Shown: positions 22,297 to 29,055 of the stretch, piece by piece
Layout: each line of letters begins with the position of its first letter
Numbering within the stretch: the first letter of the stretch is position 1
Assembly: GCF_030811555.1 (NCBI RefSeq)
Contig: NZ_JAUSQZ010000001.1
Coordinates: 3,283,241-3,347,240 of the forward strand
DNA length: 64,000 bases
Reading direction: 5' to 3'
Origin: Kineosporia succinea
GTDB taxonomy: Bacteria > Actinomycetota > Actinomycetes > Actinomycetales > Kineosporiaceae
Translations under genes and position numbers: made by a program
Notes under the pieces: model-generated
Told to the model about the DNA's origin: nothing
Databases searched by the model: none
The model's input: the letters and a program-made list of their open reading frames with translations, nothing else

Positions 22297-23159
22297 TTGA
22301 GCTCAGGGGCCCCGGCCGACTCGGTCAGCCACTCGGTCTTCAGCTTGTCCAGCGTGCCGTCCTCGCGCAGCGCGTCCACGGCGCCGCTGACGCAGCTGGT
22401 CAGCGAGCTGCCCTTGCTCAGCACCAGGCCGAACTGCTCGGCGGCGTCGGTGGTGGCGGGCAGCTGGCCCACGACCACGCCGTCGTCGAGCTCGGCGGCC
22501 GACAGGTAGAGCGCGGTGGGGAGGTCGACCACCAGGGCGTCGATCTGGCCGTTGTTCAGCGCCAGCTTGGCCTTGTCGTTGTCGTCGAACACCGACGGCG
22601 TCGAGCTCGGGTCGATCTCCGACGTGATGGCGTTGTAGCTGGTCGTGCCCACCTGGGCACCGAGCTTCACGTCTTTCAGGTCGGCCAGGCTCTTGGCGCT
22701 CGCGGCCTTGTTGCCCTTGAGCGCCACGACGGCCTGGGCCACGTCGTAGTAGCCGCTCGAGAAGTCGACGGCCTGCTTGCGCTCGTCGGTGATCGAGAAC
22801 TGGTTGATGTCGAAGTCGAAGGTCTTCCGGCCGGGCTGCACCGCCGCGTTGAAGGTCACCGTCTCCCACTTGACCTGGTCGTCGGTGTACCCGAGCTGCT
22901 TCGCCACGGCGTAGGCCACGGCGGACTCGAAGCCCTTGCCGTTGCTCGGCTCGTCGTCGACGAACCAGGGCGAGTAGGCCGGCTTGTCGGTACCGACGGT
23001 GATGGTGTTCGCCGTGAGCGTCTTCAGGTCGGCGGGGGCGCAGCTGGCGGGTGTGCTGCTGCTCGCGCTGCCGGTGTCGTCGGAGTCGGCGGGAGCACAG
23101 GCCGCGACGGCCAGCAGGGCGAGAATTGCGGTGCCGGCGGCAGGCAGTCGGCGGGACAT
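22293..23159 (-). CDS. Amino acid ABC transporter substrate-binding lipoprotein
   Basis: A 288-aa family 3 extracellular solute-binding protein. The N-terminus is a lipoprotein signal with lipobox LAVAAC (Cys21). The mature domain shows the typical TVGTDKPAYSPWF start and DFDINQFSITDERKQAVDFS. As first gene of the operon it probably sets substrate specificity; a polar amino acid such as glutamate or glutamine is likely but unproven. Transcription runs leftward from the 23.2-kb intergenic region. Confidence 0.93.
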   Translation of the reverse strand: MSRRLPAAGTAILALLAVAACAPADSDDTGSASSSTPASCAPADLKTLTANTITVGTDKPAYSPWFVDDEPSNGKGFESAVAYAVAKQLGYTDDQVKWETVTFNAAVQPGRKTFDFDINQFSITDERKQAVDFSSGYYDVAQAVVALKGNKAASAKSLADLKDVKLGAQVGTTSYNAITSEIDPSSTPSVFDDNDKAKLALNNGQIDALVVDLPTALYLSAAELDDGVVVGQLPATTDAAEQFGLVLSKGSSLTSCVSGAVDALREDGTLDKLKTEWLTESAGAPELK

Positions 23160-23318
23160 CGATACTCCAAGGTCAGAGCGAGATTCGGCGGTTGAGTGTA
23201 TAGCTGCGCATTTGGCCCCGCGGAGGCGGTTAACGCGTCGGGACCTGGGGGTGACCGATTCGTGACCAGGACTTTCACGTGATGATCACTGCCGGGGGCG
23301 GTGTGTTCTCATGGCCTG

Positions 23319-23627
23319 ATGGCTGACGTGCGGGAGAACCGCGATCTGAACCGTTTCGAGATCTGGGTGGACGACGCCCTGGCGGGCTTCACCGAGCATC
23401 GCGGGCTGGGTCCGGTGGTGAGTTTCGTGCACACCGAGATCGCGCCCGAGTACGGCGGCCAGGGGCTGGCGACGCAGCTGATCCGGTCGGCGCTGGACAC
23501 CGAGCGCGAGCGCGGCTCGAAGATCCTGCCGGTCTGCCCGTTCGTGAAGGCCTTCGTGGAGAAGCACCCGGAGTACCTGGATCTGGTGCCGGAGAACCGG
23601 CGGGCGACGTTCGGTCTTCCCGCCTGA
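23319..23627 (+). CDS. Small GNAT-fold N-acetyltransferase (YjdJ/COG2388 type)
   Basis: A 102-aa single-domain protein resembling the small GNAT acetyltransferases of the Gtn/YjdJ group: RFEIWVDDALAGFTEHR, VVSFVHTEIAPEYGGQGLATQLI (acetyl-CoA-binding region) and LPVCPFVKAFVEKHPEY are all typical. ATG 23319 was chosen because the domain begins there; an in-frame GTG at 23301 would add six residues. It ends 33 nt before nuoA2 on the same strand and may be the first gene of that transcript. The acceptor substrate is unknown. Confidence 0.8.
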   Translation: MADVRENRDLNRFEIWVDDALAGFTEHRGLGPVVSFVHTEIAPEYGGQGLATQLIRSALDTERERGSKILPVCPFVKAFVEKHPEYLDLVPENRRATFGLPA

Positions 23628-23660
23628 GTTTGTCGGTGGTGGTGGATACAGTCGGGGGTC

Positions 23661-24014
23661 ATGGAGGCTTACCTCGTTGTCGCCTCGGTGATCGCGGCCG
23701 GGGTGCTGCTGTTCGTGGGGGCGATGGGGGCCGCTCGTGCCCTGCGCCCGCGGGTCGACTCGCCCGAGAAGGCGCTCACCTATGAGAGCGGGGTCGATCC
23801 GGTCGGCCACGGCTGGGCACAGAGCCAGATCCGCTACTACCTCTACGCCTTCCTCTACCTGATCTTCGCCGTCGACGCGGTGTACCTGTTCCCGTGGGTC
23901 ACCGTGGTCGCCTCTCTGGGGTGGGCCACGGTGGCCGAGATGGGCGTGTTCGTCGGTGTCATCGCGATCGGCCTGATCCACGCGATCCGGCGGGGGGTGC
24001 TGCGATGGATCTGA
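23661..24014 (+). CDS. nuoA: NADH-quinone oxidoreductase subunit A (second cluster)
   Basis: A 117-aa three-helix membrane subunit. [43 protein letters not shown] covers the conserved loop and helix 2; it is broken here into the diagnostic parts YESGVDP and FDAVYLFPW-like VDAVYLFPW. It opens a second nuo cluster distinct from the operon at the left end. A purine-rich CGGGGG precedes the ATG. The stop overlaps nuoB2 by 10 nt. Confidence 0.92.
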   Translation: MEAYLVVASVIAAGVLLFVGAMGAARALRPRVDSPEKALTYESGVDPVGHGWAQSQIRYYLYAFLYLIFAVDAVYLFPWVTVVASLGWATVAEMGVFVGVIAIGLIHAIRRGVLRWI

Positions 24015-24703
24015 CCCCGCCCGGTGGTGGCGCCCGCGGCATCTCGCCCAAGACCGACCTGCCGATGCCGGTGCTGCGGTCTGCCTCTTCGGGAGAGCTG
24101 GGCCCGTTGAGTGCCGTGGCCCCGCACCCGCTGCGGCTGGTGCTGAACTGGGGCCGGCGTTACTCCCTCTGGGTGTTCAACTTCGGCCTGGCCTGCTGCG
24201 CGATCGAGTTCATCGCGGCGAGCATGGCCCGGCACGACTTCATCCGGCTCGGCGTGATCCCGTTCGCCAACGGGCCGCGCCAGGCCGATCTGATGGTCGT
24301 GTCCGGCACGGTGACCGACAAGATGGCCCCCGCCGTGCGCCGGCTGTGGGAGCAGATGCCCGAGCCGAAATACGCCATCTCGTTCGGGGCCTGCTCGAAT
24401 TCCGGCGGCCCGTACTGGGATTCGTACTGCGTCACCAAGGGGGTCGACCAGATCATCCCGGTCGACGTCTACGTGCCCGGCTGCCCTCCCCGGCCCGAGG
24501 CTCTGCTGCAGGGCATCGTGAAGCTGCAGGAGAAGATCGCCGCCGAGCACCTCGGTGCGCGGTACGGCTCGCGGCGGCGTGGGGCGGCGGCGCTGAGTCG
24601 TGGGCTGGTCTCGCGGGGGGCGGTTCCTGGGCGTTCGGCGGGCGGTTCGCCGGGCGGTTCGGTGGTCGATTCGCCGGGCGGCTCCGCGGGGGACATCCGG
24701 TGA
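24005..24703 (+). CDS. nuoB: NADH-quinone oxidoreductase subunit B (second cluster)
   Basis: A 232-aa subunit carrying the terminal cluster N2, which hands electrons to quinone. All four ligands are present: Cys64, Cys65, Cys130 and Cys160. So is the quinone-pocket-side segment ASMARHDF. The last 45 or so residues are an unusual low-complexity tail rich in Gly, Ser, Arg and Pro, with two GGSPGG/SPGGS repeats that ordinary NuoB lacks. The start was set at ATG 24005, which overlaps the nuoA2 stop; a longer reading upstream only crosses nuoA2. Confidence 0.94.
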   Translation: MDLTPPGGGARGISPKTDLPMPVLRSASSGELGPLSAVAPHPLRLVLNWGRRYSLWVFNFGLACCAIEFIAASMARHDFIRLGVIPFANGPRQADLMVVSGTVTDKMAPAVRRLWEQMPEPKYAISFGACSNSGGPYWDSYCVTKGVDQIIPVDVYVPGCPPRPEALLQGIVKLQEKIAAEHLGARYGSRRRGAAALSRGLVSRGAVPGRSAGGSPGGSVVDSPGGSAGDIR

Positions 24704-24813
24704 CGCCCCGGGCGGACACCGCGGTGGCCTGCGGGGGAGTGTATGGGGCGAAACGGTGGTGGGCGCCCCGGATTCTGGGCGCGTCGGTTGCCTTCGAGGG
24801 GTGCGTCCGGTGA
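24700..24813 (+). CDS. Possible 37-codon coupling ORF between nuoB2 and nuoC2
   Basis: A GTG at 24700 overlaps the nuoB2 TGA (GTGA) and opens a 37-codon frame beginning [10 protein letters not shown]. Its TGA (24811-24813) in turn overlaps the nuoC2 GTG at 24810. The start region repeats the nuoC2 start region: TCCGGTGACGCC occurs at both 24696 and 24806. It may be a duplicated, frame-shifted relic of a nuoC start or a translational relay. There is no evidence that the peptide itself has a function. Confidence 0.3.
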   Translation: MTPRADTAVACGGVYGAKRWWAPRILGASVAFEGCVR

Positions 24814-25859
24814 CGCCGCGGCTGGCCGAGGGAGACGTGCTGGCGACCTGGTTCACCACGGCACTGCGCCGGGCCGGGGTGGGGGCGGCGCCGGACGGTG
24901 CGACAGATACGGACGGTACGACAACGGGCGGTGCCGGAGCCCTGGTGGTGGGCAACGCGGAGGTCGGCAGCGCGGAGGCCAGCGGCGCGGAGGCGGGCGG
25001 CGCGGTGGCGGGCGGCGCGGTGGTCGGCGGCGCGGAGGCGAGCGGCGCGGTGGTCGGCGGCGCGGAGGTGGGCGGCACGAGAGCCGGCGCGCCGGGAGAC
25101 GGGACGGCGCCGGGTGACTCCGGGCGGCCCTCTCATCTGGTCACCGTGAGCGTTGACGGTGCGGGCACCGCGGTGGTCGACGTACCCGTCGAGGGCTGGC
25201 TGGCCGCGGCGGCGTGTGCCCGTGACGAGCTCGACCTCGACTTCCTCGACTGGCTCTCGGCCGTCGACGAGCCCGACGGCGACCCCGCCGGTCTCGACGT
25301 GGTGCTGCACGTGGTGGGCAGCGACTCGTTCGGTGCGGCCGATCGTCAGGTGCGCCGGTTGCTGCTGCGCACGCGTGTGCCCGATCGCGCCCTGACTCTG
25401 CCCAGCCTGACCGGGCTCTGGCCGGGAGTGGCCTGGCACGAGCGTGAGACCCACGAGATGTTCGGGCTCGACTTCAGCGGGTTCTCCGACGGGAGCGGGA
25501 GCGGGCTGCGTCCGTTGCTGCTGCCCGACGGGTTCGAGGGCACGCCGCTGCGCAAGTCGTTCGTGCTGGCGGCGCGGGCGGCGAAGGCCTGGCCCGGTGC
25601 CAAGGACCCCGGCGACTCCGGCAAGGCCCCGGCCCGCCGCAAGACCCTGCCGCCCGGCGTCCCCGACCCGTCGTGGGGGCCCCGCGAACCCGGCACCCAG
25701 CCCGAGGCCGTTCCCGAACGTCCCCGCCGAGGCTCCCGTCGCGATCCGCAGAGTCGTCCGGCGTCCGATCGGGTAGCGGCAACGGGTGGCCCGACGCCGG
25801 CCTCCGGAACGCCGGCCTCCGGAACGCCGGCCCCACCGCCCACCGAGAGTGACCGATGA
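24810..25859 (+). CDS. nuoC: NADH-quinone oxidoreductase subunit C (second cluster), with repeat insertion
   Basis: A 349-aa 30-kDa-type subunit of the peripheral arm. The family signatures HERETHEMFGLDF and LLPDGFEGTPLRKSF are present in the second half. Between the N-terminal helix (to about residue 35) and the core domain (from about 105) lies an Ala/Gly/Val/Glu insertion built from eight 15-nt units. A basic, Pro/Ala-rich tail of about 90 residues follows the core. It is not fused to a NuoD domain. No nuoD gene follows: the stop overlaps the nuoH2 ATG. GTG 24810 was taken as start because GAGGGG precedes it and the domain begins there. Confidence 0.9.
   Translation: MTPRLAEGDVLATWFTTALRRAGVGAAPDGATDTDGTTTGGAGALVVGNAEVGSAEASGAEAGGAVAGGAVVGGAEASGAVVGGAEVGGTRAGAPGDGTAPGDSGRPSHLVTVSVDGAGTAVVDVPVEGWLAAAACARDELDLDFLDWLSAVDEPDGDPAGLDVVLHVVGSDSFGAADRQVRRLLLRTRVPDRALTLPSLTGLWPGVAWHERETHEMFGLDFSGFSDGSGSGLRPLLLPDGFEGTPLRKSFVLAARAAKAWPGAKDPGDSGKAPARRKTLPPGVPDPSWGPREPGTQPEAVPERPRRGSRRDPQSRPASDRVAATGGPTPASGTPASGTPAPPPTESDR
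24957..25076 (+). repeat. 15-bp x 8 tandem repeat inside nuoC2
   Basis: Eight direct 15-nt units of the form GCGG(A/T)GGYSRGCRGC encode pentapeptides such as AEVGG, AEASG and AVVGG (residues about 50-89). All units keep the reading frame. The array is expected to be prone to length change by slippage. Confidence 0.9.
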
Positions 25860-26818
25860 GCCTGGCCGTCGAGGTCGTGCTGCGGGCCGGATGCGTGCTG
25901 GTGGCGTTCCTGACCCTGCCGCTGCTGGTCGGGCAGACCGAGCACAAGGTGATGGCGCACATGCAGGGGCGGCTGGGGCCCATGTACGCCGGGGGATTTC
26001 ACGGCTGGGCCCAGCTCGTGGCCGACGGTGTGAAGTTCCTGCAGAAAGAAGACGTGGTTCCGGCCCGGGCCGATGCGGGGGTGTTCCGGCTGGCTCCGGG
26101 GGTGGCGCTGGTTCCGTACCTGGTGGCGCTCGCGGTGATCCCGCTGAGCCCGGGGTGGGTGGCCGCCGACGTCGACGCCGGGCTGCTGTTCGTGCTGGCC
26201 GCGAGCGCGGTGGCGGTTCTGGGCACGTTGATGGCGGGCTGGTCGAGCGCCAACAAGTACGCCCTGCTCGGGTCGATGCGGGCCGCGGCGCAGTTGCTCG
26301 CCTACGAGTTACCGCTGGTGCTGGCCGCGGCCAGCGTGGCGATGGCGGCGGGCACCCTGTCGCTGACCGGGATCGGCGAGGCGTGGCAGTGGTGGTGGCT
26401 GGTCTGGCAGGCCCCGGCGCTGGTGGTGTTCGTGGTGGCGGGGCTGGCCGAGGTACAGCGTCCGCCGTTCGACATGCCGATCGCCGACTCCGAGCTGGTG
26501 GCCGGGCCCTACACCGAGTACACCGGGCTGCGGTTCGCGTTGTTCCTGCTCAGCGAGTACGCGGGCATCGTGGTGCTGGCGGGGCTGACGGCGGTGCTGT
26601 TCCTCGGGGGCTGGCACGGTCCGTTCAGCGAGACGCTGGGCCCGCTGTGGACGCTCCTGAAGACCGGGGCGGTCGCGGTGGTCGTGATCTGGCTGCGCGT
26701 GGCCTGGCCACGACTGCGGGAGGACCAGCTCCAGCGTCTGGCCTGGGCCGGGCTCGTGCCGATCGCCCTGGCCCAGCTGGCCCTCACCGCGGTGGTCGTG
26801 GTGCTGCGGCAGCCTTGA
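25856..26818 (+). CDS. nuoH: NADH-quinone oxidoreductase subunit H (second cluster)
   Basis: A 320-aa paralogue of the NuoH at 2.7 kb, with eight helices and without its C-terminal tail. Conserved segments include GRLGPMYAGGFHGWAQ, ADGVKFLQKED and GWSSANKYALLG. The quinone-side acidic loop reads FDMPIADSELVAG: compared with the first copy, the first glutamate is Ile209, the second is Asp211, and only Glu213 remains. The ATG overlaps the nuoC2 TGA. Eight bases after its stop lies the end of a convergent gene, so the cluster is interrupted here before nuoI2. Confidence 0.93.
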   Translation: MSLAVEVVLRAGCVLVAFLTLPLLVGQTEHKVMAHMQGRLGPMYAGGFHGWAQLVADGVKFLQKEDVVPARADAGVFRLAPGVALVPYLVALAVIPLSPGWVAADVDAGLLFVLAASAVAVLGTLMAGWSSANKYALLGSMRAAAQLLAYELPLVLAAASVAMAAGTLSLTGIGEAWQWWWLVWQAPALVVFVVAGLAEVQRPPFDMPIADSELVAGPYTEYTGLRFALFLLSEYAGIVVLAGLTAVLFLGGWHGPFSETLGPLWTLLKTGAVAVVVIWLRVAWPRLREDQLQRLAWAGLVPIALAQLALTAVVVVLRQP

Positions 26819-26826
26819 GACCTGTC

Positions 26827-27315
26827 CTAGACGCCCAGGTCTTTCGCGAAGTAGAGCGAGCCGGCCTCGTTGGCGTAGATGCCGAAGCCCGGGTGGGACT
26901 GGTAGCCCGCGCTGCGGTAGAGCGCCACCGCCTCGGGCTGCTTCGTGCCCGTCTCCAGAATCAGCCGGCTGTAGCCCAGGGCCATCGCGCGCAGTTCGGC
27001 GGAGGCCAGCAGCCGGCGGGCCAGTCCCTGGCGGCGGAAGGGCGCCCTCACGTACAGCCGCTTCATCTCCACGGCCCCCTCGCCCTCGGCCGGGTTCGCC
27101 CGCAGGCCGACACAGCCGGCCAGCTCACCGCCGGCCTCGGCGATGGTGAACAGGCCCGACGGCGGAGCGAACTCGTTCGGGTCCACCGGAGTGCTGTCCG
27201 GACCGCCGTAGCGGACGACGTACTCCTGCTGGACCTCGGCGATCAGGACTGTCGCTTCGGGGCCGTCGAACGGGACGTCCCGGAAAAGCAGGTCGGTTAC
27301 GGGGGAGTTGCTCAC
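26827..27315 (-). CDS. GNAT family N-acetyltransferase
   Basis: A 162-aa GNAT acetyltransferase with core VKRLYVRAPFRRQGLARRLL-type motif A (MKRLYVRAPFRRQGLAR) and EAVALYRSAGYQSHPGFG near the end. A GTG start at 27315 gives a GTGA overlap with the upstream VOC gene; an ATG at 27324 is the alternative. It probably acetylates a small molecule or amino acid. It lies on the opposite strand inside the second nuo cluster, immediately convergent with nuoH2. Confidence 0.85.
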   Translation of the reverse strand: MSNSPVTDLLFRDVPFDGPEATVLIAEVQQEYVVRYGGPDSTPVDPNEFAPPSGLFTIAEAGGELAGCVGLRANPAEGEGAVEMKRLYVRAPFRRQGLARRLLASAELRAMALGYSRLILETGTKQPEAVALYRSAGYQSHPGFGIYANEAGSLYFAKDLGV

Positions 27316-27662
27316 GGCTCCCATAGTTCCACGGGGTTGCCCTCGGGGTCGTACACCCGTGCGAAGCGCCCGTTCGGATAGATCTCCTCGTCCACCTCGA
27401 CGTCGATGCCCGCCCGCCGCAGCTGGGCGGTCATGGCGTCCAGGTCACGGACCCGGAAATTGACCATCCATTGCTGCTGGGGGCGCCCGAAGTGGTCGGT
27501 GTCCTCGGCGAAAGCCGCGAACACGGTCGGCCCGGACTGGGAATGCCAGGCCTCTTCTTCGTACGTCAACGGCACAGGCGTCACGCCGAGGTGCTCTTCA
27601 TACCAGGCGGCCAGTCTCTCCGGGTCCTTGCTCCGGAAGAACACTCCCCCGATGCCCGTCAC
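27312..27662 (-). CDS. VOC (glyoxalase/bleomycin-resistance) family protein
   Basis: A 116-aa vicinal-oxygen-chelate domain protein: two beta-alpha-beta-beta-beta modules, from GIGGVFFRSKDPERLAAWYEE to the C-terminal RVYDPEGNPVELWEP, whose final Glu is the usual metal ligand. GTG 27662 is taken as start because the domain begins there; GTG 27671 is possible. Upstream in-frame sequence to 27950 is not VOC-like. It forms a two-gene minus-strand unit with the GNAT gene. The substrate is unknown. Confidence 0.8.
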   Translation of the reverse strand: MTGIGGVFFRSKDPERLAAWYEEHLGVTPVPLTYEEEAWHSQSGPTVFAAFAEDTDHFGRPQQQWMVNFRVRDLDAMTAQLRRAGIDVEVDEEIYPNGRFARVYDPEGNPVELWEP

Positions 27663-28005
27663 GCGTTCCACGAATGGGAATACTGCCAGAAGGGCCGCGA
27701 TCCGACCGCTCGGACGGGTTGGCGCATTCTGTTCCTGCCCGTGACGGCCGCCGGGAAACGGGCGGAATGCCCAGGTCATGAATGGAATTATCGTCGCGCC
27801 GGCGGAGGCTGATTCCATCGAGAATTCGCAGCTCGGGGCCTGGCCGCGGTACCGATGTCGCACTTTCACTGCACCTTCGCTGCCCATCGGTGGCGAGCGG
27901 GGGCCGAGTGCGTTCCGGATGATGCGCCGTGGTCTTTTCCTGCGCATCAATTAATGGCACGCGAGTGTCGGTGAGGAGACCTCTGCGGGGCCGCCCTGTT
28001 TTGTC

Positions 28006-28020
28006 ATTGAGTGCCTCAAT
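28006..28020. promoter_or_regulatory. Perfect 15-bp palindrome ATTGAG-TGC-CTCAAT
   Basis: It lies in the gene-free region between the divergent VOC and TetR genes, directly after TTTTGTC. Its size suits a dimeric HTH regulator. Binding is inferred only from symmetry. Confidence 0.4.
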
Positions 28021-28204
28021 AGGGGACGGTGTCCGCACCGTCGATGAGGGGCGTGCGTGGGGCGGGTGGTGCGGGAGGCGAGCGGGCCGTGCTCGCCTCA
28101 GGTGTCCCACGCGTCCCCACGCGTCCTCAAGCGGCTCCGGCCGGGCCGGCCCGGGTCGATTCGGGCGCATCGATTCGACCGATGTGCGGATGCGAGTATG
28201 AGGA

Positions 28205-28230
28205 GACGGCTAATATCGTTATTGGCCGTC
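28205..28230. promoter_or_regulatory. 26-bp palindrome, candidate TetR operator
   Basis: The arms GACGGCTAATA and TATTGGCCGTC surround TCGT; the only imperfect pair is T/G. It lies 150 bp upstream of the TetR-family gene and overlaps a TATCGT that could serve as a -10 element. Its length is typical of TetR operators. Confidence 0.5.
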
Positions 28231-28379
28231 GGGAGTCAGGAGTTCCGGTATGCCACGCAGACCTGCGAACTGGTTCGCCGAGCGGCCGTAATCCTCCGCA
28301 ATCGGAATATTGATGGTCGCGCCGATGGCGTGTACGTTCCGGCGCGGGTATTCGTCGGAACACACGTGAGGTGGGTGAC

Positions 28380-29006
28380 GTGGCGCGGCAGCAGGCAGAG
28401 ATCCGGCGCGAGGAGATTCTCCGGGCCGCTGCGACGGTGGTGGCCCGCAAGGGATTTGCGCGGACCCGGGTCGCCGATGTCGCCGCCGAGCTCGGAATCA
28501 GCGCCGGCCTGGTCTTCTACCATTTCGATTCCAAAGAACGGCTGCTCTCCGAAGCATTTGCGCTGGCCTCCGACCGTGACCTCGACGCGATGGACGCCGC
28601 GATCGCCGGCCCGGGGCACTACGCCGACCGGCTGCGAAACGTGATGCGGCTCTACCAGAGAATCTCCCCGGAATCGGCCGACCTGGAGGTCTGGTCGAGC
28701 AACATCGACGCCTGGGCCGAGGGGCGCTACACCGACGAGATCCGCGAGGTGGTGCGCCGCAACGACGCGCGCTGGCGGCAGGGACTGACGAAGCTGGTCA
28801 CGGCCGGGGTCGAGGCAGGCGAGTTCTCCTGCCCCGATGCGGAGGAAGCGGCGCTGCGGATCTGCGTGATGCTCGACGGCCTGGCCGTCGCCACGCAGGT
28901 GAGGGGCACCCTGTCGAGGGGCCGGGCGAAGGTCTGGGCCGACGAGCACGCGGCCCGCGAGCTGGGTCTGCCGGTGCCGGTTCAGCTGCCACCCGCCCAG
29001 CGCTGA
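28380..29006 (+). CDS. TetR/AcrR family transcriptional regulator
   Basis: A 208-aa TetR-type regulator. The N-terminal HTH (about 9-55) reads REEILRAAATVVARKGF and VADVAAELGISAGLVFYHF. The remainder is an all-helical ligand domain, with a TetR_C-like motif. GTG 28380 is preceded by AGGTGG; GTG 28371 is an alternative. It lies 49 nt upstream of nuoI2 on the same strand, so it may be co-transcribed with the second half of the nuo cluster. Likely operators are the palindromes upstream. Confidence 0.88.
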   Translation: MARQQAEIRREEILRAAATVVARKGFARTRVADVAAELGISAGLVFYHFDSKERLLSEAFALASDRDLDAMDAAIAGPGHYADRLRNVMRLYQRISPESADLEVWSSNIDAWAEGRYTDEIREVVRRNDARWRQGLTKLVTAGVEAGEFSCPDAEEAALRICVMLDGLAVATQVRGTLSRGRAKVWADEHAARELGLPVPVQLPPAQR

Positions 29007-29055
29007 CCCGTGAGGCACGTCGCGCGAGTGACGTCGAACACGGCAGGATGCGAGG

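Larger units (their letters stand above)
27672..28379. other. Long gene-free divergent region upstream of VOC and TetR genes
   Basis: About 700 bp without a convincing gene. Open frames exist on both strands but have Pro/Arg-rich, non-domain translations. It holds a 15-bp perfect palindrome (28006-28020), a 26-bp near-perfect palindrome (28205-28230) and several AT-rich patches unlike the surrounding coding DNA. It presumably carries the promoters of both flanking transcripts. Confidence 0.6.

Noticed and set aside
24957-25076. CRISPR-like array in the nuoC2 repeats
   Set aside because: Units are directly adjacent 15-mers without spacers and lie in frame within a gene. It is a coding tandem repeat.
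27663-27950. N-terminal extension of the VOC gene
   Set aside because: The extra 96 residues are Pro/Arg-rich, do not belong to the VOC fold and lie in an AT-richer promoter-like region.
27598-28170. A 190-codon minus-strand gene in the region between VOC and TetR
   Set aside because: The translation is Pro/Arg/Ser-rich with no structure and overlaps the VOC start. It is more likely non-coding.
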